Position numbers and translations under genes: made by a program | Notes under the pieces: model-generated | Databases searched by the model: none | The model's input: only the letters and a program-made list of their open reading frames with translations | Told to the model about the DNA's origin: nothing | Shown here: piece after piece, positions 25,301-35,461 of the stretch | Layout of the letters: each line of letters starts with the position of its first letter | Position numbering within the stretch: the first letter of the stretch is position 1 | Assembly: GCA_001566295.1 (NCBI GenBank) | Contig: KQ964260.1 | Coordinates: 124,001 to 188,000 of the forward strand | From: Microdochium bolleyi | Lineage: Eukaryota > Ascomycota > Sordariomycetes > Xylariales > Microdochiaceae | DNA: 64,000 nucleotides | Direction of reading: 5' to 3'

Positions 25301-25649
25301 ATACTCGTCTCTGTGTAGGAAGAAAGATAACGACTTTATCACAAGAACCTCCTGGTTGTTTTATGACAGAAGTCTCCACGAAGGCGTGTCACCCAACATG
25401 GGCGGTAAGATCACCACGAGCTTAAATCCGTCACGTCACATGCCAGATGCGAATTATGCCATGAACTGTTCACGGTTGAAATGCTCTAGGGCTCTTTTTT
25501 GGGATCTAGATAGATGCTACCAAACCAAGGGGCTCGATCGTTCCACGCCTTTTACTTTTTTTGGGCTGTTTCGTCGCTCGCCAATGCTCACTCTCATTTC
25601 TTCTCATCGAGCAGGAAGAAAGGCTAGTGGTCAAAGAAGAATCGCAGAC
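22353..25649. other. Long intergenic region with an AT-rich centre
   Basis: About 3.3 kb. The first part holds the carboxylesterase promoter. An AT-rich block occupies roughly 23,990-24,700, in contrast to the GC-rich surroundings. Open frames (for example 22700-23488 and 24672-25091) match no family I know. I see no transposase or reverse-transcriptase motif. Confidence 0.5.
22478..22485 (-). promoter_or_regulatory. TATA box of the carboxylesterase gene
   Basis: TATATAAA on the minus strand, about 126 bp upstream of the ATG at 22352. Confidence 0.6.
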
Positions 25650-26316
25650 TTAGAGGACGCCGGCGCTCTCGATCTTGACGGGCTTGATGGGAACGTCACC
25701 GCCGCGGGTGGGGTTGTTCTCAATGGCGTCGAGGACACGGGCCGAGTCGGCACCGACGACCTCGCCGAAGACGACGTGCTTGCCGTTGAGGTGGGGGGTG
25801 GCCTCGAAGGTGATGAAGAACTGGGAGCCGTTGGTGTTCTTGCCGGCGTTCTGCGGGAGATGGTCAGTGCTGTTCTTGCTGGGGGATGACGACAGGAGGA
25901 GACTGTGTGGCATTGAGACTTACAGCCATGCTCAATTGGCCGCGCTTGGTGTGCTTGATCTGGAAGTTCTCGTCGGCGAACTTCTCACCGTAGATGGAGC
26001 GGCCACCGGTGCCGTTGCCGCGGGTGAAGTCACCACCCTGGGCCATGAAGCCCTGGATGACGCGGTGGAAGCCGGAGCCGGCGAACTTGCCAGCGGCGTT
26101 GTCGCCAGCGCAGAGGGCGCGGAAGTTCTCGGCGGTCTTGGGGACGACGTCGGCGAAGAGCTCGAAGACGATGCGGCCGGTGGGCTGGCCTGGGAGGGGG
26201 GGGTGTGATGTCAGTACACGGAGCGTGGGATTCTGGGACGTCTAGCAGGACTAGCTTGGCTTGTAGAGGGACTCACCGCCGATGGAGATGTCAAAGTAGA
26301 CCTGGGGGTTCGACAT
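25650..26316 (-). CDS. Cyclophilin-type peptidyl-prolyl cis-trans isomerase
   Basis: Cytosolic prolyl isomerase of 168 residues. Exons are complement(25650..25850, 25924..26189, 26277..26316). The catalytic block FHRVIQGFMAQGGDFT and the NGSQFFI-type block are present, and the length is that of a single-domain cyclophilin A. The Trp that contacts cyclosporin A in CypA (TEWLDGKH) is replaced by His here (TPHLNGKH). The site FHRVIP reads FHRVIQ. A promoter with TATA-like CATAAAAG lies about 95-100 bp upstream of the start. Folding helper and housekeeping roles are likely; its cyclosporin sensitivity may be reduced (inference). Confidence 0.95.
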
Positions 26317-27069
26317 GATGGCTGTGTGGTGTGATTGAGCGGTGGTGTGTGGAAGAAGAGTCTGTGTCGGGGAACAACAAAGAGAGCTGACCAGGGGCGG
26401 GGCTCCAGGGTCTTTTATGCATTGCTGAGAAGGTGGCCCAGGGCAGGCCACGTCAAAGCGCGGGGTCGTCCCTCGCAACCGCCGTTGTCTCGCCTCCAAG
26501 GTGCCCAAGGTCCACGGGTGCTCGACTCGCCGTCCCGTTGCCTCGAGCCTTGGAAGCTTCCTGAGCTGTGCCCCGCCGGCATGGCAGAGCCTGCGGTGGC
26601 GATTGGCCAATGCGCCGCCACCGTTGACGTGATGGCCGGAGCTGTGGTGGGGCAGGCCGTGCGAAGGTTCGTGCGTGGGGCTACCTCAAGGCAGTCCTGT
26701 GCCCTCCAGCACAGTGCTCACGATGCGGGGTCGATCCCGCTATTCTTGGACAGGGACAACAACTGCACTTTCCCAAAGTTACTTCTCACGCATGCCACGA
26801 CCATTGGAAGTACTGGGCGGTGACGGTGGAAAAGAAACGATACTGAAGGCAATGCATGTATCAGCATGTCAACGTCCGGGAAGCGTGCCGGCACACTCTA
26901 AGGCACCCGTGGACGTGTGAGAGACGGAGCAACCACGAGCTGCCTCAACGACCCCGCCTCACGTCACCCGGCACTGCCCCGCACACATGCTCACATCAAC
27001 ACGACCTGTGCAGGACACGCGTCTTTGCAATGCTTGACTGCCAGCCTCTATCGCACACCCAAGTCCCAT
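26317..27069. other. Intergenic region
   Basis: Cyclophilin promoter and the 3' flank of the carboxypeptidase gene. No gene recognised. Confidence 0.5.
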
Positions 27070-29260
27070 CTAGAAGCGCACCACCGCCCCGTCCTCGCCA
27101 ACATACCCCTTCATGACATAGTCCTCGAACACGGCCCTGCCCGTCTTGGCCAGCCCGATCTGCTGCTTCGTGCACGTCCGGAACATGTTCCAGAAGTAGC
27201 ACTCGCCGCCTTCCTCCACGTCGGCCTCGACGTTGTGCACGCCAAACACACTCTCTGGCCCCTCGGTCGAGTACAGCTTCCCACTGCAGCTCTCCGTCGA
27301 GACCCTACCCGTCGCGACGTCCTTGCCGGACATGACCCGCGAGAACATGGCGTACGCCGTGTCGGGCTGGTAGTACGGCGCCTCGTGCCCGGCGTCGAAG
27401 ATGCGCGCGAAGCTCAGCCCGGCGTACTGCCGCACCATGCCGCCCACGAACGAGTCGTTCGTCTGCAGCGGCGCGTAGCCCGCGGCGCGGAAGCCCTTGG
27501 CCACCTTGTCCGAGTCGATCGCCAGGCTGATGGCCTCGCCGCCCAGCCAGTTGCACTGGTAGTCCTTGTCGCCGTACATGAGCGCTACCTTGACGCCCCG
27601 GTCCAGCATCTCGCCCAGCACTGCGAGCCCCCGGCCGCGCACAAAGTCGCCTGTCGCCAGGAATGCTAACGATGAATGCGTTGTCAGCACATGTTTGCTC
27701 TGCGGCAGGAAGAGATTGGCTCGATGATGCTTACCCGTCTCTGCGGCCGAGGACAGCCCTGTAAAGTTGACCTGCACGCCCAACGCGTCCTGAACTTCCT
27801 TGTTGGCAAAGTAGCCCGCAGCATATGACGGCGGGAACGAAGTTGGGTAGTGCGTGGTGATGTCGAAGACATTGTTCTGTGTCCGTCATGGTCAGCCGAC
27901 TTATTCTGATGGGAACCTCAGCGGGCAATGCATACCGTGTTTGGCTTGTACCACGAGTGCACCGTCTTGAAGCAGCTCGCGAACGCCGTCGAGCACGCCT
28001 CGTTCACCTCCGCGTCTGTGCCCGTCTCGAGCGGATCCTTCTCGGCGCCGATGGCCCGGCATGTGTCAATCTTCTCCTTGCACGCGGGCCACGCGGCCTT
28101 GGCGAGCGCGTACTCTGTCTCGTTAAACCGCTCGATGCCGTACGGGTTGCCGCCCTTGCGCGCGTACTCTGGGTAGAAGGGCATCTGCGTCGTCATGTCG
28201 ATGCACGCGTTGACGAGGCCGATTGTGTCGATGGTCAGGGGGGTGACGGCGGCGGCGGTCTCGTGCTCGTTGCTGTTAGTGCCGGAGGAGGAGGAGGAGG
28301 ACTTGTTGACGAACAAGTCGGCAAAGGCCGGCGCGTAGTGTCCTGCGTACGACTCGCCCCAGAGGGAGATCTTGTTGTTGGCTGGCTTGTACTGCGGGAA
28401 TCTGTGTGACGACAGGACCTCCATATCAGCATGCTCGTCCAGACAACTGGCCGTCTCCAACAGGAAGAGTTAAGAATGCCTGTGGAAAAGGGGGACAACT
28501 CACTCCTGCAGCCAGGTCTGCATGAAATGCCACGCCACCAACGCGGCCGTCGCGCTCGTGGGCGTCATCTTCTTGGGATCACCCGAGGGGAACCTCCCCG
28601 GCAGCGTCGTCGCGTTGACCCCGGACCCCTCGCCGCCATACTCCTCCGTCCCGGTCACGATGTACGGCACCCCGGTCTCGTCGATCGTCCCGTTGCGCAC
28701 CGTGTCGTACGAGAAGCCCGTCTGCACCGGCTGGTCGAGGTACAGCATGTTGGCCTCGTTGTTCCAGCTCCACGGGTTGAGCGTCGTGTCGTGCGCGCCG
28801 CCCCCCGGGGAGGCCTTGCAGGGGCCGTTCTCGCCCACCGCAGCGACGGCGGAGGGCGCGCCGGGTCCGCCCTGCAGCCATAGCGACAGTGGCGCCTTGG
28901 AGGAGGCGTGCCGCGCCTCGAAGAACCAGAAGAAGCTGTGGATGTCAAAGTCCCGGCCCTCCGCGGGCGAGGCGGGAATGGTGATGTAGCCGGCGTACCC
29001 TTTCACGCCGGGCGTCTTCTCGCAGATTGTTGTCTGGGAGCAGGAGGAAACGGGTAGAGTTTTGTGTTAGTCTGTGATGCACGTCGGAGAGTGGTTGCTT
29101 GATCTCGCCGTTACTGTCAAGAGTGCAGGCATACCTCTTTGTAAGACACCGACACACCCCGCGCGATGTGCGACTTGATGTGGAAGCCGTCGTCCATGCG
29201 AGGGAGGGCAATGGCCGAAGCCGAAGCCAGGAGTAAGCTGGCAGGCAGAACGGAGCGCAT
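27070..29260 (-). CDS. Serine carboxypeptidase (peptidase family S10), secreted
   Basis: Predicted secreted or vacuolar carboxypeptidase of 619 residues. Exons are complement(27070..27665, 27735..27876, 27936..28401, 28504..29033, 29135..29260), in frame throughout. A signal peptide spans about residues 1-19. The nucleophile is in GESYAGHYAP (Ser near 236), the Asp in GDKDYQCNW (about 450) and the His in DAGHEAPYY (about 510). The oxyanion-side motif reads GGPGAPS rather than the usual GGPGSSS. Multiple NxS/T sites and Cys pairs fit the secretory route. A TATA box is about 126 bp upstream of the ATG. It releases C-terminal residues from peptides at acid pH. Confidence 0.93.
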
Positions 29261-29385
29261 TGTTGTGAAATATTGACCGTAGAGTCTTGGTATGCCTGCT
29301 TGGTGCTGTGATGAACTTCTCCTGTGCTGAACAGATAAGACTCTCGGTATAATGGTATCAATGTCTTTCGTTCTTCCCATCCCAT

Positions 29386-29393
29386 CATATATA
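29386..29393 (-). promoter_or_regulatory. TATA box of the carboxypeptidase gene
   Basis: TATATATG on the minus strand, about 126 bp upstream of the start codon at 29260. Confidence 0.6.
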
Positions 29394-30184
29394 GAAACTC
29401 CAGCAGGACCACGTCGTTGCGTGCGCTGCGCTCAAGCATTCTGTGCTTGGTCATCCGCAGTCGAGTAGGCATCTATCTCCAGCTTGAATATTCCCAAAAT
29501 AGGTCCATCAGATAATTCAAATACACAAGACATGGGCCCCGCTCTTTGCGAGTAGCAAGGGCCACGACGATGGTCCGGCGCAGCACGGAGTGCGAATTAC
29601 ACTTGCTCTCTCGGAGCCGAATGTCTCCCGCGTGCTGGGTTGTTTAATTTGTCGGCTGGTCGTCGTGGTTTGCCGTGTCGGACTCTGCCCCACTCACCGG
29701 GGAACATGTCGATCAAACTTAAGCTTCACCATCCAGGGTCAAGAATGCTGCGCACTCGGAGGGCCCGGAGGGGCCCCCGGAGGGGGTGGGGGGCTTTTGC
29801 GGCCAGGCCAATCGGACACACGCGCAGGGCGCAGGGGATGATGGGCGGGATGAGTGAGTAGGGCTGACAGTCCGTGCAGTTGGTAAGCATGATCCGGTCG
29901 GGGCTGTGTTTTACATACGATATAGAAGGAGAAACGGCTGTATGTCGATCGTCACGGTGCATGAGAATGTTCCCTCGAGGAGACATGACAAGGAGAGTGA
30001 GGGTGTGGTGGCTCGTGCGAGGGTCACCTATTGTGAGATGAGAGGCCTGATGAGTTGTTGATCCAGAAGGGGCTGCCGGCCGAATTGCGTAACACTTCTG
30101 GATGGGTCTATGAGTGTCCCTGCTATCCGTCCGAAGGATTCCAAATGTTCGGAGCAGGGTGTGATCTCACAAACCACAGTCGAC

Positions 30185-30200
30185 TACCTACGCGTAGGTA
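30185..30200. repeat. 16-bp perfect palindrome with ACGCGT core
   Basis: TACCTACGCGTAGGTA reads the same on both strands. The centre ACGCGT is the MluI box recognised by APSES/MBF-type factors in yeasts. It lies about 1.1 kb upstream of the PNP-like gene. Confidence 0.85.
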
Positions 30201-31160
30201 ATTACTCGCATGTACGACAGGTTATCATGGCGAAGAAGCGCCCGCTCTTCACAAACAAGAGATTGAGGACAGCAGGCATTGTCATGCCTGGTACGGATTT
30301 CCGTGATCGCCATTCCTTGCCCGCGAACAAAGCCAGCAAAACTTCTTTAGGTGACACCCATTAATTGGTCACTCATCTCCAGCCTGTCCCCCAAGGTTAC
30401 CACCCGACACGTTTTTGTAGTTTGGTGAGCAGTGACTCGTGCTCTGTAGCTCGGTATCAGCTTCGTCGCCTCTAGATTGCAAGTCGCCTTTGCTCGTATT
30501 ACTCATCTTGAATTTTCTGGGGACTCGCAAAAAGCTGACAATGAGAAAGTCCCTCTTAAAGTTAGAGGGGAAACTGCTACAAGTCCAAGCCATGCCAATC
30601 TCCCTCTATTCAAGCTAAGGATATAATAGTGACGCGCTCGCTGCTTTCGCCTAATTGGCTCGACATTAAACGTCTGGATACTTTTACGAACAAGTCGGCA
30701 ACGGTATCGAGACTTCAAAACTTGCTTTGGATAAAAGTCTTGGCAGAGCTTAGCCATTTTGACTATCCTTGAGCGAGATTGGCGAATTGGGAATGGTAAA
30801 ATGTAGTCAGTTTAGAGCATCAGCTGGTGGTAGCCGTGATTGTGTTCAGCACTATTTGCAGAGTTATGTGCTCGACTCCCACAGGGCAATGGTGGACAGC
30901 CCGACTGGAGCCTGACGAGGCGTCCTCGCTAGGCAGACATTAGGTGAAGGAGGGGGCGGCGCTGACTGGCTATCCAAGACATGTGCATTGCCCGCAGCAT
31001 GCATACTTCGCGATGTATGATTGGAGTAACCTGTATGAAGCAGCCTGTAGCTGAGGGCCAAGCCACAGGAGCGATGCACTTGAACCAGCTCCCACAAAGA
31101 CCATCGACCCCGCGCTATGATTGTCAAAGGAGAGTACCAATAGCTATGCACCGTCGTGCA

Positions 31161-31272
31161 CGCTCGATCGGATAATCACGCGTGTGACCGAATCCTTCAT
31201 ACAACCTGCCATCCCACGCTCGATCGGATAATCACGCGTGTGACCGAATCCTTCATACAACCTGCCATCCCA
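31161..31272. repeat. Tandem duplication, 2 x 56 bp
   Basis: Two identical 56-bp units (31161-31216 and 31217-31272), each starting CGCTCGATCGG and holding AATCACGCGTGTG. The second unit ends 10 bp before the ATG at 31283. The identity of the copies suggests a recent event. Confidence 0.97.
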
Positions 31273-31282
31273 CTTGGTCGCG

Positions 31283-32280
31283 ATGATTCCACAACCACAT
31301 ATTGCTTTGGTGTGCGCTGGCCTAACAGAGTATCAAGCCGTGCTCGCCGTGCTGGACGAGGATTCCAGGACTCAGAGGCAAGTCTTCCCTCAAATCGATA
31401 TGGTAGTGCGTCACTCACATCCGACAAGCACCTTCTTTTTGCCCACATCGAGGCTTCCGGGGCAGAGTTGAACATTTCAGTCTTCCAACCATACGAAAGC
31501 ACGTTATGCAAACTTGGCAGAATTGGTAGTCATCAAGTTGCCGTCACGGTCATGCCGACGAGAAGCCTCCGCCCCGGTCGTCCTGTAACACTCAGGGACA
31601 TTCCAGAACTGAGGTATCGCGATATCAAAATCGTGATAACGATTGGCACAGACACCGCCAACTTCAGAATCCATGACGGAGTCAGTCTGAGACACGGAGA
31701 TGTGGTCGTCGACACATCGCCAATACAATTCAATAAGTGTTTTTCCGATGAACGGGATGATCTTTCCGCTTCCACACGAGGCGAACCTCGGTTCCCACTG
31801 GAGGCGAGCGTGCGTAGTGTTCAAGCCAATAGCAACGGAGTCGACTCAAGAGACTTCCGCATTGATCGAGCGGCACTTGATGTTGCGACCAGCAGAGTCG
31901 CGGACTTGCGGAACGTAGCAGGACACAACGACCGGCCAACCACGCCAACCTCGATCCACTTGACTGACTTTGGTGGCAATCTCCGTTCCATTGTGCATCT
32001 GGGCGCGATTGACAACAATGATACCCAAGACTTCCGAGTAGAAATCGAGTCTGCTTGCGCTACTACCAGCCAGACCATCCAATTCTATAGGCGTCATATA
32101 GCTACCTGTGACATCTGTGACACTACCAGGGCTGCAGCTACACAGTCTTCGCTTGACCGAGCATTACCAGCTGTTTCGGCGACAATGCTTGCGAAGCAAA
32201 TCATTTCGGGTCTTTCAAGCGAACCCCTGGGAAATGGGAGGGTCTATAGAGAGCTGATGGGAGGATTCCACACTGGTTAG
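31283..32280 (+). CDS. Nucleoside phosphorylase-like (PNP_UDP) domain protein, divergent
   Basis: Divergent member of the PNP_UDP_1 superfamily, which cleaves N-glycosidic bonds and often forms the N-terminal effector domain of fungal NLR-type proteins. The start IALVCAGLTEYQAVLAVLDE, the strand CKLGRIGSHQVAVTVMP and the loop RHGDVVVDTSP match the usual domain order, and HLGAIDNND and CDICDTT match later blocks. The first block (from 31283) and the rest are in different frames. A 50-bp intron at 31403-31452 (GTAGTG...GAG) would join them into 315 residues; otherwise this is a frameshifted relic. The Gly-rich phosphate loop reads ITIGTDTA rather than MVGIGGG, so activity is uncertain. No NB-ARC or NACHT follows. 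It lies upstream of a broken gene of another family. Confidence 0.5.
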
Positions 32281-32830
32281 CGAGACTCTCCACGCCTGGG
32301 TATGGTTTTGATCACGTTCGCTAACCTTTGCTCAAGACACGAAACATTCATCGGGTCGAGATTCCAATTCCTGAACACAGCCAGATTCGGATTGCTGGAG
32401 AGGAATCAACTGACGGAATGTAGGCTGTTCCATTCTGGCTAGAACATAGGCCTGACACATGCTGATGACTCCAGGGTCTTTCATACAAATTCACACCCAG
32501 GATGGCAAGGATATCCAATGCTCTTTGAAAAATGCATCGACAGCGTTATTAGACTGATCAAATTTGTTCACTCGTAAATTAACTCACTGGTCACAGAGAC
32601 GATAGCACTCGCAGATTCCTACCGTATTAATATAGAGTCTCGAGCTCTCGATGTGAGGATCATGGACAGCTCGAACGAAACCTGCGCTACCAAGGAGCTT
32701 GTCAAATTGTCCAACATAGCTTCAGACCACCGGAAAGAGGGCAATCTGGTCCGCGCAAGACAAATCCAACTGAGCTTGTACAACGTCCAGGCGAGTCTCA
32801 CAGGACGGCAAGATCGGGAGGTTTGGAGAG
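32281..32830. other. Region between PNP-like gene and pseudogene
   Basis: AT-richer stretch with scattered stops in all plus-strand frames. It may hold the decayed 5' part of the following pseudogene, but I cannot align it to anything. Confidence 0.4.
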
Positions 32831-34662
32831 CGGTGTCTCGCAAATGCCCTCGCGACGTCTGCGACAACCCCTCTTCTGTTCGAGGCTGATCCTTCACGAA
32901 CGAGCCAGGCTAGAAAGGCGAGTGTATCGATAGAAAGCGCTACAGAGCTAGGGCTGAGGATCCTGTTCACGGGGGACTGCTCATACGCTCGCGAGCTAGT
33001 AGAAGCTATCACTTGGATGTGCAGCGCGATTCGCTTACCACCTGCTGCAGCCCCGACAACATCACTTGCACTCTTCAAGTCGACGACTTCCAAATTCCAC
33101 GCCAAAGATGGCGCAATGAACTATCTCGAGAGCAAACTGAATCCACTGAAGCTCTGGCACCCAGAAGCAGGTTCGACTTGCTGGACGAGAATGTTCTCCT
33201 CTGGAGCTGTTGCTTGGATGCATCTCGACCGCGATTGGGGTCTTGGACTCGAGCTGTCCTTCGATATGATGGTCAATCTTAGTGCCGCAGAGAACTTCTG
33301 CCAGCACAACTCTGGCATCATACTGCTGGGCTACCAATCAGCACTGATTCTGGTGGATGTCGACGAAAAGAGCGGGAGCATTTAATGGCACTACGAAACA
33401 ATAGAAGACGACGAGGAAGGCTTTATCAGCGTCGCGAACCTGCGCGCGGTAAAGAACGGGTGGGCGAAGTTTACCGACATTTCGAGGTTTTCAACAGCTA
33501 GATGCTTCGTGGGCTGGTTCGAGCAGGCTCATATCCTCCAAGGTACCCGGGAGATGCTTGAGCCGGATTTTCCCATGGCTTGAAGTGGCACGGAAGAATG
33601 TCGCCAGACTCTCCGATCGAAAGGCGTCGAAGCCGGGATGCAGATGACGTTCTCCTCGGTCCGATCAACATATCCCCCCAGGCAGTCAAAACGTGGGGAT
33701 TCGTCTCGACGGTGCAGAGGTACACTCCAACGCAGCAGTACCGACAGACCCTAAGGCAGAGTCGGACGAGGACCGCTCATGTCATTGACTCGCAAACAAA
33801 GCAGGCTTGGCTGGTGCCCATGCTCAGCCTTCTCCTACACCTGTGCCATGTATACACTCACCGCATCACAAATGACGGCGCAACCATGAGAAGCACGATA
33901 CCTTATGCAGCACCCTCCTGCGACGGCGCGCAGGCAGTGATCGATGCGATCGAGCGAGCTGGAGATCTGGTCGTTCTGGGCCAGGAAGGGGAACCTGACA
34001 CGGAGACATTGCGTCAACTCTTTCTCCGAATGCACACCTCTCTCGTGCAGGCGGCCTCGTTACGAGTGAAGTCGACACGCAGAGCTGTCTACGCTACAGA
34101 ACTGATGGCGGTCATCGATCCGCCACTGCAAGGCAGTGGCTTGCGGAAAATCGACGTGTCGGGACCTAACAGCCTGATTGGGTCATGGGGAGACATCGTC
34201 AAGCATGTCGACGTCGTCGGAGTCTGCGGGCAGGTCGGGCAGGCTACCGGGCTGGTAGTCGTGAGTCCTGCCACTTGCCTGGAGTGCCGCACTCTGCCAG
34301 CAGAGCGTTTCTACCTCGCGGCACATGTGCGCTGTCTGGAGAACCTCGTCAGGGTCGCTGGCGGCACCCTCGACGACTTGCCAAAGGGCGAATGCCAGCT
34401 GGGGTTCAAGACAGTTTGGTGTGCAGGAAGTAACCTGTGGGCGCGCTGCTCGTCGTCAACTCACAAGTCCCCGTGTGACGCGCAGCCGACTTCCCGAGTC
34501 CTCCAGCGTTTGTCCTCGCAGCGGCCTAAAAGCTCAAAGCCTGCTGTCCTCCAGGACTCAGTGTCAAAGGATGGTGTGGTCGTGCTTGGAGACGATTGCA
34601 ACACGTTTCGCCCCTTGGTCGTTGGGCTTATGAAGTTCAAAGACAGCTATCGGAGACCCTGA
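32831..34662 (+). pseudogene. Broken copy of a large uncharacterised fungal protein family
   Basis: From about 32831 the plus strand encodes blocks I recall from large Sordariomycete proteins of unknown function: DRDWGLGLELSFDMMVNLS, GIILLGYQSALI and CFVGWFEQA. These are followed in another frame by GFVSTVQRYTP, AWLVPMLSLLLHLCH and RFYLAAHVRCLENL, ending at 34662. The blocks are in the expected order, but the frame is broken. A TAA stop at 33383-33385 and a TGA near 33582 interrupt frame 2, and the match moves to frame 1 near 33640. Both stops can be explained by one C-to-T or G-to-A change (CAA to TAA, TGG to TGA), as in repeat-induced point mutation. The family function is unknown. I see no way to splice around the stops. 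Confidence 0.65.
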
Positions 34663-35461
34663 GGAAGGGGGCCCACAATGGGAGCGTAGTACAAATTTAG
34701 TGAATACTGTTGACTTTGATGCTCTCTCGTACTCTTCTGCTGCAATGGCACTTGAGCTGCAGTTGTCAACATTTGGTCCCCGGCAGTAGGGCCGCGTTCT
34801 GGATTATTTGCTTGAGAACTAACTTTACGCTACGCCTGGGGCTTGCACGGAGGTCCGCCAAGGCTAGGTCCGCACAAGCTCTACATTGCAAGCTGGACTA
34901 TAACCTCTAGTGGATGAACTCGGCATTCGGTGGACGGAAACAGCACTGATTCCCACGCCGTGAGCCTATGTGACTGTGCTTCTGCAAAACGGGGATTTTT
35001 GTCACTGTGGCATCCCCGCACTCCAAGGCAGCCACAGGGATCGGCGGCAGGCTGTGGGTGTCTTGTGCAGCTGCACAGCCGCAGGCTACTTCAGCTCGGT
35101 GTTCCAAAGCGGATTGAACAGCAGGCGTGACGCTTGGGGCGCTTGGCGAGGCACACACCCCAAGCTTACTCCGGAGTCCGTAACACCTCAAGGTATGACT
35201 CCCCGCCTGGTTTGCCTTGCAAATGTGTGCTATAGCGACCGTCCGACCATATATCCTTGTCATACGTCCAGGGTCGCGAACGTATCTCAGGAATCCTCCA
35301 CATTTGATTGAGTCAATGAGCACAGGGTACACACCAACACACCAATGACGACCTCGCGAACGCTCTGAAGAGCATCAATCTCTACCACAGACCAGCCGAG
35401 CATGACCTTCACTGGTGTCTTTTCACACCTCGTTGCACTGTCGGTCGAAGAGGCGCCCACC
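34663..35461. other. Intergenic region upstream of the GHKL/NOV gene
   Basis: Presumed promoter and leader. An upstream in-frame ATG at 35402 could add 20 residues to the next gene. Confidence 0.45.

Larger units (their letters stand above)
29261..31160. other. Intergenic region with a palindrome
   Basis: About 1.9 kb, more AT-rich from 30,370 to 30,860. A 16-bp perfect palindrome lies at 30185-30200. Short open frames on both strands are not recognised. Confidence 0.5.

Noticed and set aside
33383..33585. Explaining the stops of the large-family gene by introns
   Set aside because: Family-like sequence continues directly on both sides of each stop and no donor/acceptor pair brackets them.
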